From Natronococcus occultus SP4 (lineage in GTDB: Archaea; Halobacteriota; Halobacteria; Halobacteriales; Natrialbaceae): 64,000 nt of DNA. Of the stretch, positions 51,913-61,138 are shown in pieces. The notes below the pieces were generated by a model. The model ran no database searches. It was given only the letters and a program-made list of their open reading frames with translations, and was not told the origin of the DNA. Within the stretch, counting starts at the first letter, position 1, and every line of letters begins with the position of its first letter. The translations under genes and the position numbers were made by a program. Location: the NCBI RefSeq assembly GCF_000328685.1, contig NC_019974.1:2347001-2411000 (forward strand), written 5' to 3'.

Positions 51913-52731
51913 TCACTCGACGACGTGTTCGGTATCGTACGATCCCAGCCGACGAACCCAACCGTTCGTTGCCAGTTCCTCGATCTCCTCGAGGGCCTCC
52001 GTCGTCCGGGACTCGTACAGCCCCGCCTCGATGTCGATGTGGAAGACGTAGTCGCCGAGTCGCTGGCCGCTCGGGCGCGATTCGACGCGAGTAAGGTTGA
52101 TATCTCGGTCCGCAAACGGCTCGAGTAGCTCGAGCAGGAGGCCGGGGTAGTTCGCGTTCGGGTAGACGACGAGCGTCGTCTTCCCGCCGCCCTTCGAGCG
52201 CTCCTCGGCGGGCGCGAGCGCGAAAAACCGCGTCGCGTTCGAGTCCTGGTCCTGGATGTCCTCGGCGAGGACCTCAAGCCCGTTCTCGAGGTCGGCGTTC
52301 GCGGGGTGGCCGATTCCCGCGACCGAGGGGTCGTCGCGAGCGAACTCGACGCCCTGGGCGGTGCTGGCGACGGCTTCCAGCGTCGCGTCGGGGTGCTCGC
52401 GCTCGAGGTAGGACCGACACTGCGCCAGCGCCTGGGAGTGGCTGGCGATCGTGTCGAACGCCGGCCCCTGGGCCAGCAGCGCGTGACGGATCGGAGTGAC
52501 GATCTCGCGGACGATCGCGACGTCGTACTCGGCGACGGCGTCGAGACTCTCCGTAACGCTGCCCTCGATACTGTTCTCGATGGGGACGATCCCGCGGTCG
52601 TAGTCGCCGGTCGCGACGGCCTCGACGATCGAGGTGACCGACTGTCGGAAACCGATCTCGTCGTCGTCGGCGATCGCACTCGCTGCCCGATGCGAGTAGG
52701 TCCCTTCCGGACCGAGCGTGACTGTGCGCAT
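51913..52731 (-). CDS. pheA: Prephenate dehydratase
   Basis: The 272-residue enzyme starts MRTVTLGPEGTYSHRAASAI. The catalytic-domain motif VPIENSIEGSVTESLD and the TRF motif (DSNATRFFAL) are present. The C-terminal ACT domain includes NLTRVESRPSGQRLGDYVF, the ESRP phenylalanine-binding motif. It makes phenylpyruvate for phenylalanine synthesis and should be feedback regulated by Phe. It is not linked to other aromatic genes here. Confidence 0.95.
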   Translation of the reverse strand: MRTVTLGPEGTYSHRAASAIADDDEIGFRQSVTSIVEAVATGDYDRGIVPIENSIEGSVTESLDAVAEYDVAIVREIVTPIRHALLAQGPAFDTIASHSQALAQCRSYLEREHPDATLEAVASTAQGVEFARDDPSVAGIGHPANADLENGLEVLAEDIQDQDSNATRFFALAPAEERSKGGGKTTLVVYPNANYPGLLLELLEPFADRDINLTRVESRPSGQRLGDYVFHIDIEAGLYESRTTEALEEIEELATNGWVRRLGSYDTEHVVE

Positions 52732-52864
52732 CGGCTCACTCTTTGCCGGACCACGCCAAAAGAGCGTCGGAGCGGTCCGTCTCACAGACGGAAACCGGGC
52801 CGTCGATCGGTCGACCTACGGGCCGGGCGGCGATCCCCCCACAAAACAGTCGCCGTTCGGGACG

Positions 52865-53188
52865 CTACTCCTCGAGGTGTTCGATCCCCTTCTTTGCGAC
52901 GTTGGCCTCCGTGATCTCCTCGGGCATCCAGTCGGGCTTGTCGTCGGGAGCGGTCTCCTCCCACGCCCAGCCGTCGTAGATGTGGACCTTGTCGGTACCC
53001 TTCTCGCGGAGCCGGAGCTCGATGCGATCCGCCGCGTCCTCGCTCGAGCCCGGCTCGAGGCGCCGAGCCGCCTTGAGCGCCGCCTGTCGGGGAGTGTTTC
53101 CCGAGAAGACGCTGGTCTCGTCGCCGCCCGATTCTCGCAGTGCGAAGTTTCGCTTTCCGTCTTCACGTACCATAGTTTCGGCCTCCAT
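52865..53188 (-). CDS. Chromosomal protein MC1
   Basis: The 107-residue protein matches archaeal MC1: RNFALRESGGDETSVFSGNT, PRQAALKAARRLEPG, RLREKGTDKVHIYDGWAWEE and DWMPEEITEANVAKKGIEHL. MC1 bends and compacts DNA. A TCTTTATG box on the minus strand (about 53209-53218) lies about 25 bp upstream of the ATG at 53188, so that start is preferred to 53173. It is divergent from the small AbrB-like gene. Confidence 0.9.
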   Translation of the reverse strand: MEAETMVREDGKRNFALRESGGDETSVFSGNTPRQAALKAARRLEPGSSEDAADRIELRLREKGTDKVHIYDGWAWEETAPDDKPDWMPEEITEANVAKKGIEHLEE

Positions 53189-53391
53189 GTCAGTTCTGCA
53201 CACGATCCGACATAAAGATATCCCCCAAAATCGACGGACTGCGCCCGCCCATTTAAGTACGGTCGGCGGATCGAAGACGCCGTCCGGCCCGTTCGAACCG
53301 AGCCGGCCGAGGGCACGAACCGGAGTCATTTGCTGTGTCGTAGAAAACACTTAAGTATATCCTACGGCGAAGTGCGACCTAGAATCCCGCG

Positions 53392-53589
53392 ATGGTCCGG
53401 AAAAAGAAGTTGAGTCCAAGCGGTGCGAAAGACGAAGACGGCAACTACCACAACGTCCATCTGAACCTCCACGAGGACGAACTCGCAGTCGCGGGTATGG
53501 ATATCGGCGACGAGGTTTTCGTTCGCGTTCGGGACGGGAAGATCATCATCCAGAAAGCCAATGAGGAAGAAGTAGAACACGAGTTTTAG
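53392..53589 (+). CDS. Small AbrB-like conserved protein
   Basis: The 65-residue protein reads MVRKKKLSPSGAKDEDGNYH, NVHLNLHEDELAVAGMDIGD and EVFVRVRDGKIIIQKA. The pattern of a beta-strand pair with GDEVFVRVRDGKIII resembles SpoVT/AbrB swapped-hairpin domains. A TTAAGTATAT promoter box lies at 53351-53360. Its role is unknown; DNA binding is possible. Confidence 0.7.
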   Translation: MVRKKKLSPSGAKDEDGNYHNVHLNLHEDELAVAGMDIGDEVFVRVRDGKIIIQKANEEEVEHEF

Positions 53590-53722
53590 GCGTTCTTCCG
53601 GGACGAAGCTCCGTTTTGCTAGCGGTTGCGTTCGTTTCGGCCGACCGGTCCTGTTCTCGCGCGTCGTGGGACCATCACGCCGTCACGTCCGCTTGCGTTC
53701 GAACCGACCGTCGTTCGGCCAG

Positions 53723-55546
53723 CTACCGGAGCGCCTTGAGATCAAACTCGAACGCGGCGACGGGGACCTCGAGATCGTGTTCGACGAGGACCTTCGGATG
53801 AATCTCGCCGACGACGCCGACGACCTCGCCGTCGAGGACGACGTCGGCCGCCCGACCCGGGATGAAGGTCGGATGCTCGGTCGCGGGCGTCTCGAGGGTG
53901 GCGTCGAAGTCGCGAGCGATCGCCTGGAGACGCGCCTTGGCGTCCTCGTAGCCGGCCTCGTGGTCGGCGAGGACGGCGCCGACGTGACGTCCCTCGGCGA
54001 CGCCGGTGTTCTCGGTTTCGTCGAGTTTGGCGGCGAAGCCGACCTCCGAGAGATGTTGGGGATACGCGCGGTGGGTGTTGTTCTCGAGGACCTGCAACAG
54101 CGAGGGCAGCGTCCAGGTTCGTAGCATCGTGAAGTCCTCGCTGTAGGGTTCTTTGATCGTCGCGGGCTCGCCCGTGCCGTAGGCGTCCGTTCCCGGTTCC
54201 ACGTCGAGGCGCTCGTAGTTCTGTTCCTCGTCGATCATGTGGAAGTTCAGCAGGTCCTCGAAGCCCAGTCCGACGAGCTGCGTTCGGACCGCGCGCTCGA
54301 GCCGGGATCGGTCGTGGCGGCCGCCGACGGTGCCGACCTCGGGATACCGGGGCTCGAGGTCGTTGAACCCGTAGGCCCGCCCGAGGTCGTCGATCACGTC
54401 CAGCGGGTGGAGGACGTCGACGCGATAGGGCGGGATCGTAACCTCGTAGACGAGGTCGTCCGTCGACGCGGCGTCGTCGGCTTCCGACTCGCTCGAACCC
54501 TCCGTGCCACCCCGTTCCTCGAGCCCGTCTCGGTCTTCCAGGGGTGTGATGGTGCTCTCGTCGTCATCCGTCGCTCCGTCCTCGCTTCTCGCGGCGTCGA
54601 GCCCCGAGCGTTCGGCCAGGTCGATCACTTCGTCAGGGTCGAGGCCGATCCCGAGGATGCTCTCGATGCGGTCGTGGGGGATTCGCTTCGTCTTCGTCGA
54701 GAGGTCGGGACGCACTAACTCGCCGTCGTGGTACTCAACCCGAACGTCTTCGAGGGTCGCACCTCGTGCCGCGAGCGCGTAGCAGACGATGTTGAGCATC
54801 TTGTCGATCGTCCACTGATCGGTGCCGGTCATCTCGACGAACAGATCGCGCGAATCGGTCGAGACCTCGGTCCGACGACCGTTGATCACCGGCGGAAACG
54901 AGAACAGCCCGAGATCGTCGTAGATCGCGGGGTAGCGCTCGTACTCGCTGACCAGCTCGGCGTACTCGCGGCCCGTCTGGTGCTCCTCGAGGACCTCCCC
55001 GGGCGTCATCTCGGTGTCGGCATCGAGGGGCACGAACCGGTCCTCGTCGGGCTCGACGCCGACGTACCGGATCGTCGGATTACCTTCGGTGGCCGGACTG
55101 CCCCGCAGCATCGTCAGATCGTGAATCCCGATCGCGCCCTTCGCGCGCTTGCGGCCCATCGTCGCGTGGAGCTTCTCCTGGAGCTGGATGAGCGAGTCCA
55201 GACCGTCCTCGTCGAGATCGACGTCGCGGATCACCGCGCCCGTGACGTACGGTCGCTCGTCGGGTACCGACTCCTCGACCTCGATGGTCCAGTCGGCGCT
55301 GTTCGTCGAGGGAACGTGAACGCCTTGGGCGTCGCCGTACTGGTACCGCATCGAGCGCGCGACGCCCTCGACCGAGAGCCGGTCCAGACGGTCGGGTGCG
55401 AACTCGAGTTCGAACTCGTCGTCCTCGGTCCAGCCCTCGAACTCGAGGCCGAGCCCGAACAGATCCTCCTGCAGTTCCTCGTCGCTTTTCTCCTCGTGGC
55501 CGGTCAGCTCGCGCAGCTCGTCGGGGTCGATGTCGACGGTTGGCAT
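53723..55546 (-). CDS. pheT: Phenylalanine-tRNA ligase beta subunit
   Basis: The 607-residue beta subunit starts MPTVDIDPDELRELTGHEEK. It has the B3/B4 domain (KGAIGIHDLTMLRGSPATEG), B5 (RVDVLHPLDVIDDLGRAYGF), and the catalytic-like core (SEDFTMLRTWTLPSLLQVLE). An acidic insert at about 310-370 is a halophilic feature. The start overlaps the pheS stop by one base (TGATG), giving coupled expression of the heterotetramer. Confidence 0.95.
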   Translation of the reverse strand: MPTVDIDPDELRELTGHEEKSDEELQEDLFGLGLEFEGWTEDDEFELEFAPDRLDRLSVEGVARSMRYQYGDAQGVHVPSTNSADWTIEVEESVPDERPYVTGAVIRDVDLDEDGLDSLIQLQEKLHATMGRKRAKGAIGIHDLTMLRGSPATEGNPTIRYVGVEPDEDRFVPLDADTEMTPGEVLEEHQTGREYAELVSEYERYPAIYDDLGLFSFPPVINGRRTEVSTDSRDLFVEMTGTDQWTIDKMLNIVCYALAARGATLEDVRVEYHDGELVRPDLSTKTKRIPHDRIESILGIGLDPDEVIDLAERSGLDAARSEDGATDDDESTITPLEDRDGLEERGGTEGSSESEADDAASTDDLVYEVTIPPYRVDVLHPLDVIDDLGRAYGFNDLEPRYPEVGTVGGRHDRSRLERAVRTQLVGLGFEDLLNFHMIDEEQNYERLDVEPGTDAYGTGEPATIKEPYSEDFTMLRTWTLPSLLQVLENNTHRAYPQHLSEVGFAAKLDETENTGVAEGRHVGAVLADHEAGYEDAKARLQAIARDFDATLETPATEHPTFIPGRAADVVLDGEVVGVVGEIHPKVLVEHDLEVPVAAFEFDLKALR

Positions 55547-57057
55547 CAGTAGGTCACCTCCGCGTTCCGCAGGAACTCGAGGTCGGCAAGCGTCCCGTGG
55601 AGGTCGCGGATGTCCTCCGCACCGGTCGTGAGCATGGCGAGCCGTTCGAGGGCCAGCCCCCAGGCCATGACGTCACAGTCGACTCCGAGCGGTTCTAACA
55701 TCTCCTCGCGGAAGATCCCGGAGTTGCCGATCTCGATCAGTTCGCCCGTCGTGGGGTGAGTACCGAACAGCTCGAAGCTCGGTTCGGTGTAGGGGTTGTA
55801 GTGGGGTTTAAATCGGATGTCCTCGATCCCGAACTGGGCGTAGAACTCCTCGAAGGTGCCCATCAGATCTCGAACGGAGAGATCCTCGGCCATCACCCAG
55901 CCCTCGATCTGGTAGAATTCGAGCAGGTGGGTCGCGTCCAGGGTGTCGTTGCGGTAGGCCTTCTCGACGCTGAAAAAGCGGGCGGGCGGTTCGATCTCGC
56001 CGATCTCTTCGCCCGAGAGGTACCGCGTGGACAGCGAGGTCGTGTGTCCGCGCAGCGCGAGCGCGCGGGCGAACTCTTCGTCCCACGGGGAGTGGTAACC
56101 CTCGCCATCTTCGCCGACGCCCTCGCGGTGGGCACGCTCGACGGCGTCGACGAGGTCCTCGGGGAGGTCGTCGATGTGAGTCGGCTGTTCCAGGGCGAAT
56201 CGATCCCAGTGCGTGCGGGCGGGGTGGTCCTGGGGCATAAACAGGCAGTCGTTGATCCAGAAGTCCGCGTCGACGTGGGGGCCGTCCATCTCCTCGAACC
56301 CCATCCCGACGAGGACGTCCTTGACCCGTTCAGACATCTCCCGAAGGACGTGTACCCGACCGCCCTCGACGGTTTCGGCGTCGGCCTCGACGTTGTACTC
56401 GGCGAACTCGACCTCGTCCCACTCGCCGCTGGTGAGTAGCTCGGGCGTTACCTGGCCGACCGTCTCTGCGGTCTCGACACCAGCCATCAGCTCCGTGACG
56501 CCTTGCTCGGTGAGTTCGACCTCGCGGACCGTCGATTCTGTGACCTCGGCGAGCCCGCGGCGCTCGAGCTGTTCGAGGACGTCCTCGCTCCCCTCGAGTG
56601 TTCCCTCGTCGACGAGCGATTCGAGGGCGGTGGCCTCCGGATCCGCGGCGGGGTCGGCGTCGGGATCGGCCGTGAGCTCGCCGCTGTCGATCGAGCCGTA
56701 CCCCTTCCGAGCGTAGTTCGAGAGCGCGATGTCGACCTCGTCGCCCTCGAGTCCGGAGGTGCCGATGACCTGCCCCATCTGGGCGGGGTCGGCGTCGGCA
56801 CTGGCCTCGAGGGCGGCCTCGTAGAGCCGAACCTCGGGCAGGCCGTCCTCGACGTACGTGCGTCCCTCGTTGGTGAGCGAGATCGTTTCGTCGACGCGCT
56901 CCGTGACGGCGACCAGTTCCTGCTCCTCGAGCTCGAAGGCCGCCCCGGTGACGGTTTCGGGCGGCAGGTCGGTCGCCGCGGCGAGGGCGTCGACGGGCGT
57001 CGCCTCGTCGGCGTTCGCGGCCTCCAAGACCGCGACCTGTGATTCTGGTAGTTGCAT
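55546..57057 (-). CDS. pheS: Phenylalanine-tRNA ligase alpha subunit
   Basis: The 503-residue class II synthetase subunit has an N-terminal winged-helix region (about 1-200, archaeal/eukaryal type). The catalytic core includes DATHLLEFYQIEGWVMAED, FKPHYNPYTEPSFELFGTHP, GNSGIFREEMLEPLGVD, and motif 3 MAWGLALERLAML. It charges tRNA-Phe together with PheT. A 550-bp gene-free region with inverted repeats lies upstream. Confidence 0.95.
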   Translation of the reverse strand: MQLPESQVAVLEAANADEATPVDALAAATDLPPETVTGAAFELEEQELVAVTERVDETISLTNEGRTYVEDGLPEVRLYEAALEASADADPAQMGQVIGTSGLEGDEVDIALSNYARKGYGSIDSGELTADPDADPAADPEATALESLVDEGTLEGSEDVLEQLERRGLAEVTESTVREVELTEQGVTELMAGVETAETVGQVTPELLTSGEWDEVEFAEYNVEADAETVEGGRVHVLREMSERVKDVLVGMGFEEMDGPHVDADFWINDCLFMPQDHPARTHWDRFALEQPTHIDDLPEDLVDAVERAHREGVGEDGEGYHSPWDEEFARALALRGHTTSLSTRYLSGEEIGEIEPPARFFSVEKAYRNDTLDATHLLEFYQIEGWVMAEDLSVRDLMGTFEEFYAQFGIEDIRFKPHYNPYTEPSFELFGTHPTTGELIEIGNSGIFREEMLEPLGVDCDVMAWGLALERLAMLTTGAEDIRDLHGTLADLEFLRNAEVTY

Positions 57058-57614
57058 TCGCTTGTCTGAATGGCTGTCGGTCGGTCAGTTAGCGGTTCCG
57101 ACTCCGTTCGGCGCGCGCTCCTCGATCGGACTGCCCGACTCGGGCGCTGCTCGAGGGCGCGACGGTCGCGGACGGTTTCGCTGAGGACGATCGGTGTGGT
57201 CGTCCTCGGCTCTACCGGCCCGGTTACCGGGCGAAAAAGAAGCCGAACCCCTGAGCCGTAGCTGACTGGCGGACGACGCACCGATCGCCGGGTTCGGATG
57301 CCATATGCGAACGATTGCAACTGTGGTGCAAAAGCGTTACGCAACGTTCACTAGTCGGGATTCATCCTTCGGCCGGTAGTGTTCCACGCGACAGCACTAC
57401 TCCGAAAGTCCCACCCAGCGGCGGCTGACGAGGGGCCGTCACGGAGAAACAATACGGGTAGCTGGAGGAAAGCGTGTCATAGAGTTATTCTCGTGGAGCT
57501 GCTCTCATCCTTATTCCAGTGTACCAACCGCTACGTACAGATATGTACGTACCGTCTGTCGAGTGGTTGAAAAGAGGTATAGGAACCGGTCTATGACTCC
57601 CTCGGAGGAGTTAA
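57058..57614. other. Gene-free region between trpS and pheS
   Basis: No credible gene is found. It contains a GCCCGGT-T-ACCGGGC hairpin at 57218-57232 followed by an A-rich stretch, and a TACGTAC/GTACGTA inverted repeat at 57532-57551. It should hold the pheST promoter and leader; I see no clear TATA box near the pheS ATG, so the leader may be long. Confidence 0.5.
57532..57551. repeat. Inverted repeat TACGTAC-n6-GTACGTA
   Basis: Two perfect 7-bp arms are separated by AGATAT, just beyond the trpS 3' end. Its size suits a dimeric regulator binding site, but no regulated gene starts close by. Confidence 0.4.
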
Positions 57615-59195
57615 TCAGGCCGTCCGCGGCGACTCGAGCTCGATGTCGGCGTCCTCGAGCAACCCTTCGACCTCGTCGCGTTTCTCCTGGTGTTCCTCGA
57701 GGAACTCCTTCATGAGCTGGGCGGCCTGTTCCTTGCAGTCGCCACAGAGCCGTTCGCCGCCGACGCACTCGTCGTACACTCGCTTTGCGAACTCGTCGTC
57801 GTCGCTCGCCAGTAGGTAGGCGTACAGCTCGTAGACGGGACACTCGTCGGCCTTCCCACCTTTTTCGCGTTGTTCCTCCGCGGTCTCGCGACCGCCCGTC
57901 GTGGCGGCCTTGACCTTGTCGTAGCCGTCCTCGGGATCGTCCAGCAGGGAGATGTGACTCGCCGGCACCGAGGAGGACATCTTCCCGCCGGTCAACCCAG
58001 TCATGAAGCGGTGGTAGATCGAGGACGGCGGGCGGAACCCGTAGCCGCCGTTCTCGACCTCGACCTCGCGGGCCAGCTCCTCGGCCGCGCCGACCTCGAG
58101 CTCGAAGGCGTCGACGTGGTTCTCGTAAACGCGTTTCTCGCCGTCGATCGCGTCGATCAGCGCGTCGAACGCCTCGTCGGTCGCCCGGCGGTCGAAAAAG
58201 CGCGTCCGCGGGCGGACGGGCTCCATACCGGCTTCCTCGAGTTTCGTCAGGACCGAACTGAGCGTGTCGGCGGGGACGGCGAGCTCCTCGAGGGGGGTCT
58301 CCTCGATCGCCTCGGCGACGTGGACACAGCGCAGCTGGTCGTCGTCGAAGGCTTCCGGGTCGAGTTTCTCGTGAAAGTCGGCGACGAGGTCGCGCTCTTC
58401 GGGCTCGAGCTCGAAGCTCGCGTAGGCCTTCGAGACCTTGAAAAAGCGGGTGCGCTCGGCCAGATCGCGGGCCAGGCGAACGTGGGGGTCCTGATCGGGA
58501 CCGACCGGGATGACGGTCGGTTTGGGCTCCTCGAGCTGGGGGTAGAGGATGTCGGCCATCTGGGTGACGACCGACTGCATGTGCGAGACGTCGGTCTCGC
58601 CGTCGAAGCCGTAGATCGACTCCAGCTCCGAGAAGTTGGCGTCGGCGCCGAGCTCGAAGGCCAGATCCTGCAGCTCGCGGTTCGTCGACTGGCGGTACAG
58701 CGTTCCCTCGTCGGGGTCGAACCCGAGCGCGAGCAAAGAGAGGAGGTAGTCCCGAGCGTGCTCGTCGATCTCGTCCCAGCTCATCCCGCGGGCCGAGTTC
58801 GCCTCGAGGTCGGCGATTAGCCCGTAGGCGTCGGCACCCTGCTGCTGGTGCCAGATGATCTCGTCGAAGACCAGCTTGTGGCCGATGTGGGGGTCGCCGG
58901 TGGGCATAAAGCCCGAGAGGACGGCGGCGTCCTCGCCCTCCCGCAGCGCTTCGGCGACGGGTCGGTAGTCCCGGTGGCCGAAGATGACCCCGCGACGCAT
59001 CAGGTAGTGGGGGTTCGGCACCTCCTCGAGGACGTCGTCGAACTTCTCGATGCCGAACTCCTCGAACAGCTTCCGGTAGTCGGAGACGGCCGAGGAGCCC
59101 CACGGATCCAGCGCGACGTCATCCGCGCCTGCTGCTCCACCATCCGCGAGCGGTTCCCCTGACTCGGACTCCTCGACTGACTCGTCTCCGGTCAT
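57615..59195 (-). CDS. trpS: Tryptophan-tRNA ligase
   Basis: The 526-residue class I synthetase has the HIGH-like motif GFMPTGDPHIGHKLVFDE and the KMSKS-like motif TGLTGGKMSSSVPASHISLL. A cysteine pair RLCGDCKEQAAQLMKEFL lies near the C-terminus. The N-terminal 40 residues are an acidic extension. The archaeal/eukaryal type is suggested by WGSSAVSDYRKLFEEFGIEK. It lies upstream of pheST on the same strand but with a long gap. Confidence 0.93.
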   Translation of the reverse strand: MTGDESVEESESGEPLADGGAAGADDVALDPWGSSAVSDYRKLFEEFGIEKFDDVLEEVPNPHYLMRRGVIFGHRDYRPVAEALREGEDAAVLSGFMPTGDPHIGHKLVFDEIIWHQQQGADAYGLIADLEANSARGMSWDEIDEHARDYLLSLLALGFDPDEGTLYRQSTNRELQDLAFELGADANFSELESIYGFDGETDVSHMQSVVTQMADILYPQLEEPKPTVIPVGPDQDPHVRLARDLAERTRFFKVSKAYASFELEPEERDLVADFHEKLDPEAFDDDQLRCVHVAEAIEETPLEELAVPADTLSSVLTKLEEAGMEPVRPRTRFFDRRATDEAFDALIDAIDGEKRVYENHVDAFELEVGAAEELAREVEVENGGYGFRPPSSIYHRFMTGLTGGKMSSSVPASHISLLDDPEDGYDKVKAATTGGRETAEEQREKGGKADECPVYELYAYLLASDDDEFAKRVYDECVGGERLCGDCKEQAAQLMKEFLEEHQEKRDEVEGLLEDADIELESPRTA

Positions 59196-59720
59196 TAGCT
59201 GCGTTTTGGCGCGCCAGCGCGCAAAAGGCTTCGGCTTCGCGACTCGAGGTCGATCCGTCGAGAGTCGGCTCGTGAAACGGTTGTCGCCATCTCCACGAAT
59301 CGTACCCTCGATCGCCGTCGAACGACGCGTCGACCCTCGTTCGACGCAGGTTTTTGTCGGATTATGAGAGTATGCACGTACTGAACTGATCCCGAATATC
59401 GAACACTCTCCGGACCATATCGCTCACAAACTGGTTACAAACACCGACTCTCCCGCCAGAATCCACTTAACGGACGAGACGCTCACGGTACCCACGAAAC
59501 CGTATCGAAGCGGAACGCCGCCGACCATCGAACTGTCCGTTTCGCACCTCGATGCCGTGATCGAGCGTGCTGACGTAGTCGATGGTGGGCGCAACGTCGC
59601 AGGTTCGGCGGCCTCCACATACCGGCGTCGGAGTGGGAGCGAACCGGACTCGGATGACACTGGAACGCGGACGGCGCCGCCGTCGGCGAACCGTTTTCGA
59701 ACACCGCCCGACGGCTCGAG
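59196..59720. other. Upstream region with eroded protein-like frames
   Basis: Besides the trpS promoter region, the plus strand has protein-like sequence without a start codon. From about 59367 one frame reads TDETLTVPTKPYRSGTPPTI and ELSVSHLDAVIERADVVDGG. After about 59600 another frame reads LHIPASEWERTGLG, a TGA at 59655-59657, and GEPFSNTARRLEVWAS running into the next gene. This looks like a decayed N-terminal part of the 59721 gene or of a neighbour. Confidence 0.4.
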
Positions 59721-60626
59721 GTGTGGGCCAGTCGGGAGGATGCGCTCTACGAAAGCGAGCGCGACGATTGGTCGTTCGACCACCTCGAGCCGATTCCGGA
59801 GGCGTCACCGCTGATCCAGGAGTGGGAACCCCCCGCTGATGACGGACCCGATCGGCCGCCGGTTCCGCTATCGACCCCGGAGCTCGTTCTCTCCGTTCTG
59901 CACGCCGAGGACGCAGCGTCGCGAACCAACGGCTTCGACCGGCTCGAGGTCGGCCGAATCAGCGGTGTCGAAATCCTCGATGAGCTAGAAGAGTGGCCGA
60001 CCGAGCCCGAGGTCGAGACGGTGGATATCGACCCGTCGCCTCGACACCCGCGCGTCGACTACGAGGCGCTCGACCCGTTGCCACAGACCGACGACGTCCT
60101 CGCGGCGGTTCACGCGATCAATCGCCACGCGAAACGGTTCGACACCGAAGCCGATCGAGCGTACCGGATCGGCGACGGTGCCCGGGCTCGCGTCTACTCG
60201 CTCAGGAAGAAGGCCCTGTACAGAACGAAGACGGTCGCGGTTCACCGGCTCGTCAAGGCGGATCCGGAGCGAACGCGGGTGGTCCGTCACGATCTCAACG
60301 GCGTCGACGAGATGTACTGCTTCTATTTCGGGGACGAGTATTCGTTCCATCAGCCGATCCCTGCGGTCGCTGACGAGCTACTGGATGGTATCGCCGCCGA
60401 CGATTTGGAGACGACGGCGATTGATTTCGAGCCGTCGGCGGAGACGCAGGATCTCGAGTACTCGCTCGGCGAAACGTTGCGTTTCCTCGCGAGTCACCGG
60501 CTCGACGCTACCGACTACCTGGACGCGACGACCGTCGAAGACTACGACTGGGGAGTCGAGCTCTCGACGACGTTCGACTGCCTCGAGACGGACGCCCCGA
60601 GTGAGTCAAGCCACGGCGATCGGTAG
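59721..60626 (+). CDS. Unknown acidic protein, N-terminus uncertain
   Basis: The 301-residue product starts at a GTG with VWASREDALYESERDDW. It has LSTPELVLSVLHAEDAASRT, a basic helical segment ARVYSLRKKALYRTKTVAVH and VDEMYCFYFGDEYSFHQPIP. No family is recognised. The same frame is open back to a TGA at 59655 with plausible protein sequence before the GTG, so the true N-terminus may lie upstream and be broken. It precedes ogt by 32 bp on the same strand. Confidence 0.5.
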   Translation: MWASREDALYESERDDWSFDHLEPIPEASPLIQEWEPPADDGPDRPPVPLSTPELVLSVLHAEDAASRTNGFDRLEVGRISGVEILDELEEWPTEPEVETVDIDPSPRHPRVDYEALDPLPQTDDVLAAVHAINRHAKRFDTEADRAYRIGDGARARVYSLRKKALYRTKTVAVHRLVKADPERTRVVRHDLNGVDEMYCFYFGDEYSFHQPIPAVADELLDGIAADDLETTAIDFEPSAETQDLEYSLGETLRFLASHRLDATDYLDATTVEDYDWGVELSTTFDCLETDAPSESSHGDR

Positions 60627-60658
60627 CGTGAACCGTCAGCGAACCCAACCGGGACCGA

Positions 60659-61060
60659 ATGTGGAGTCACGTGTTCGACCACGGGATCGAAATCGACGAC
60701 TCGAGAATCGAGGCGTCCTCGGAGACGATTCGCGACCAGCTCCGTGAGTACGAGGACGGTGCCCGCGAGACGTTCGTCCTCGAGATAGCGTACCCCGACG
60801 ATTTCACGGGAGCCGTTATGCGACCGATCGCGGCGATTCCGTTCGGCGAGACCCGCACCTACGGCGACCTCGCGGCCGACCTCGAGACGGCACCGATCGC
60901 CGTCGGGCAGGCCTGCGGCCGGAACCCGGTCCCCGTCGTCGTCCCCTGTCACCGCGTCGTGGGTCACGACTCGCTCGGCGGGTACGCCGGCGGCCTGGCG
61001 CTGAAACGGCGCCTGCTCGAGCACGAAGGGGGTTCGATTCCGGGACTCGAACACCAGTAG
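60659..61060 (+). CDS. ogt: Methylated-DNA-protein-cysteine methyltransferase
   Basis: The 133-residue alkyltransferase has the helix-turn-helix segment IPFGETRTYGDLAADLETAP and the active-site motif NPVPVVVPCHRVVGHDSLGG, with the acceptor Cys near residue 98. It repairs O6-alkylguanine by one-time transfer to the cysteine. The N-terminal domain is short, but the length is usual for the haloarchaeal versions I know. Confidence 0.92.
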   Translation: MWSHVFDHGIEIDDSRIEASSETIRDQLREYEDGARETFVLEIAYPDDFTGAVMRPIAAIPFGETRTYGDLAADLETAPIAVGQACGRNPVPVVVPCHRVVGHDSLGGYAGGLALKRRLLEHEGGSIPGLEHQ

Positions 61061-61138
61061 CCGGGATTCGAACCTGAACTCTCTCGTGGTACTTGGAACG
61101 GTAATTATCTCGCCTGTAGGCAACGGTCGTGGAATTCC

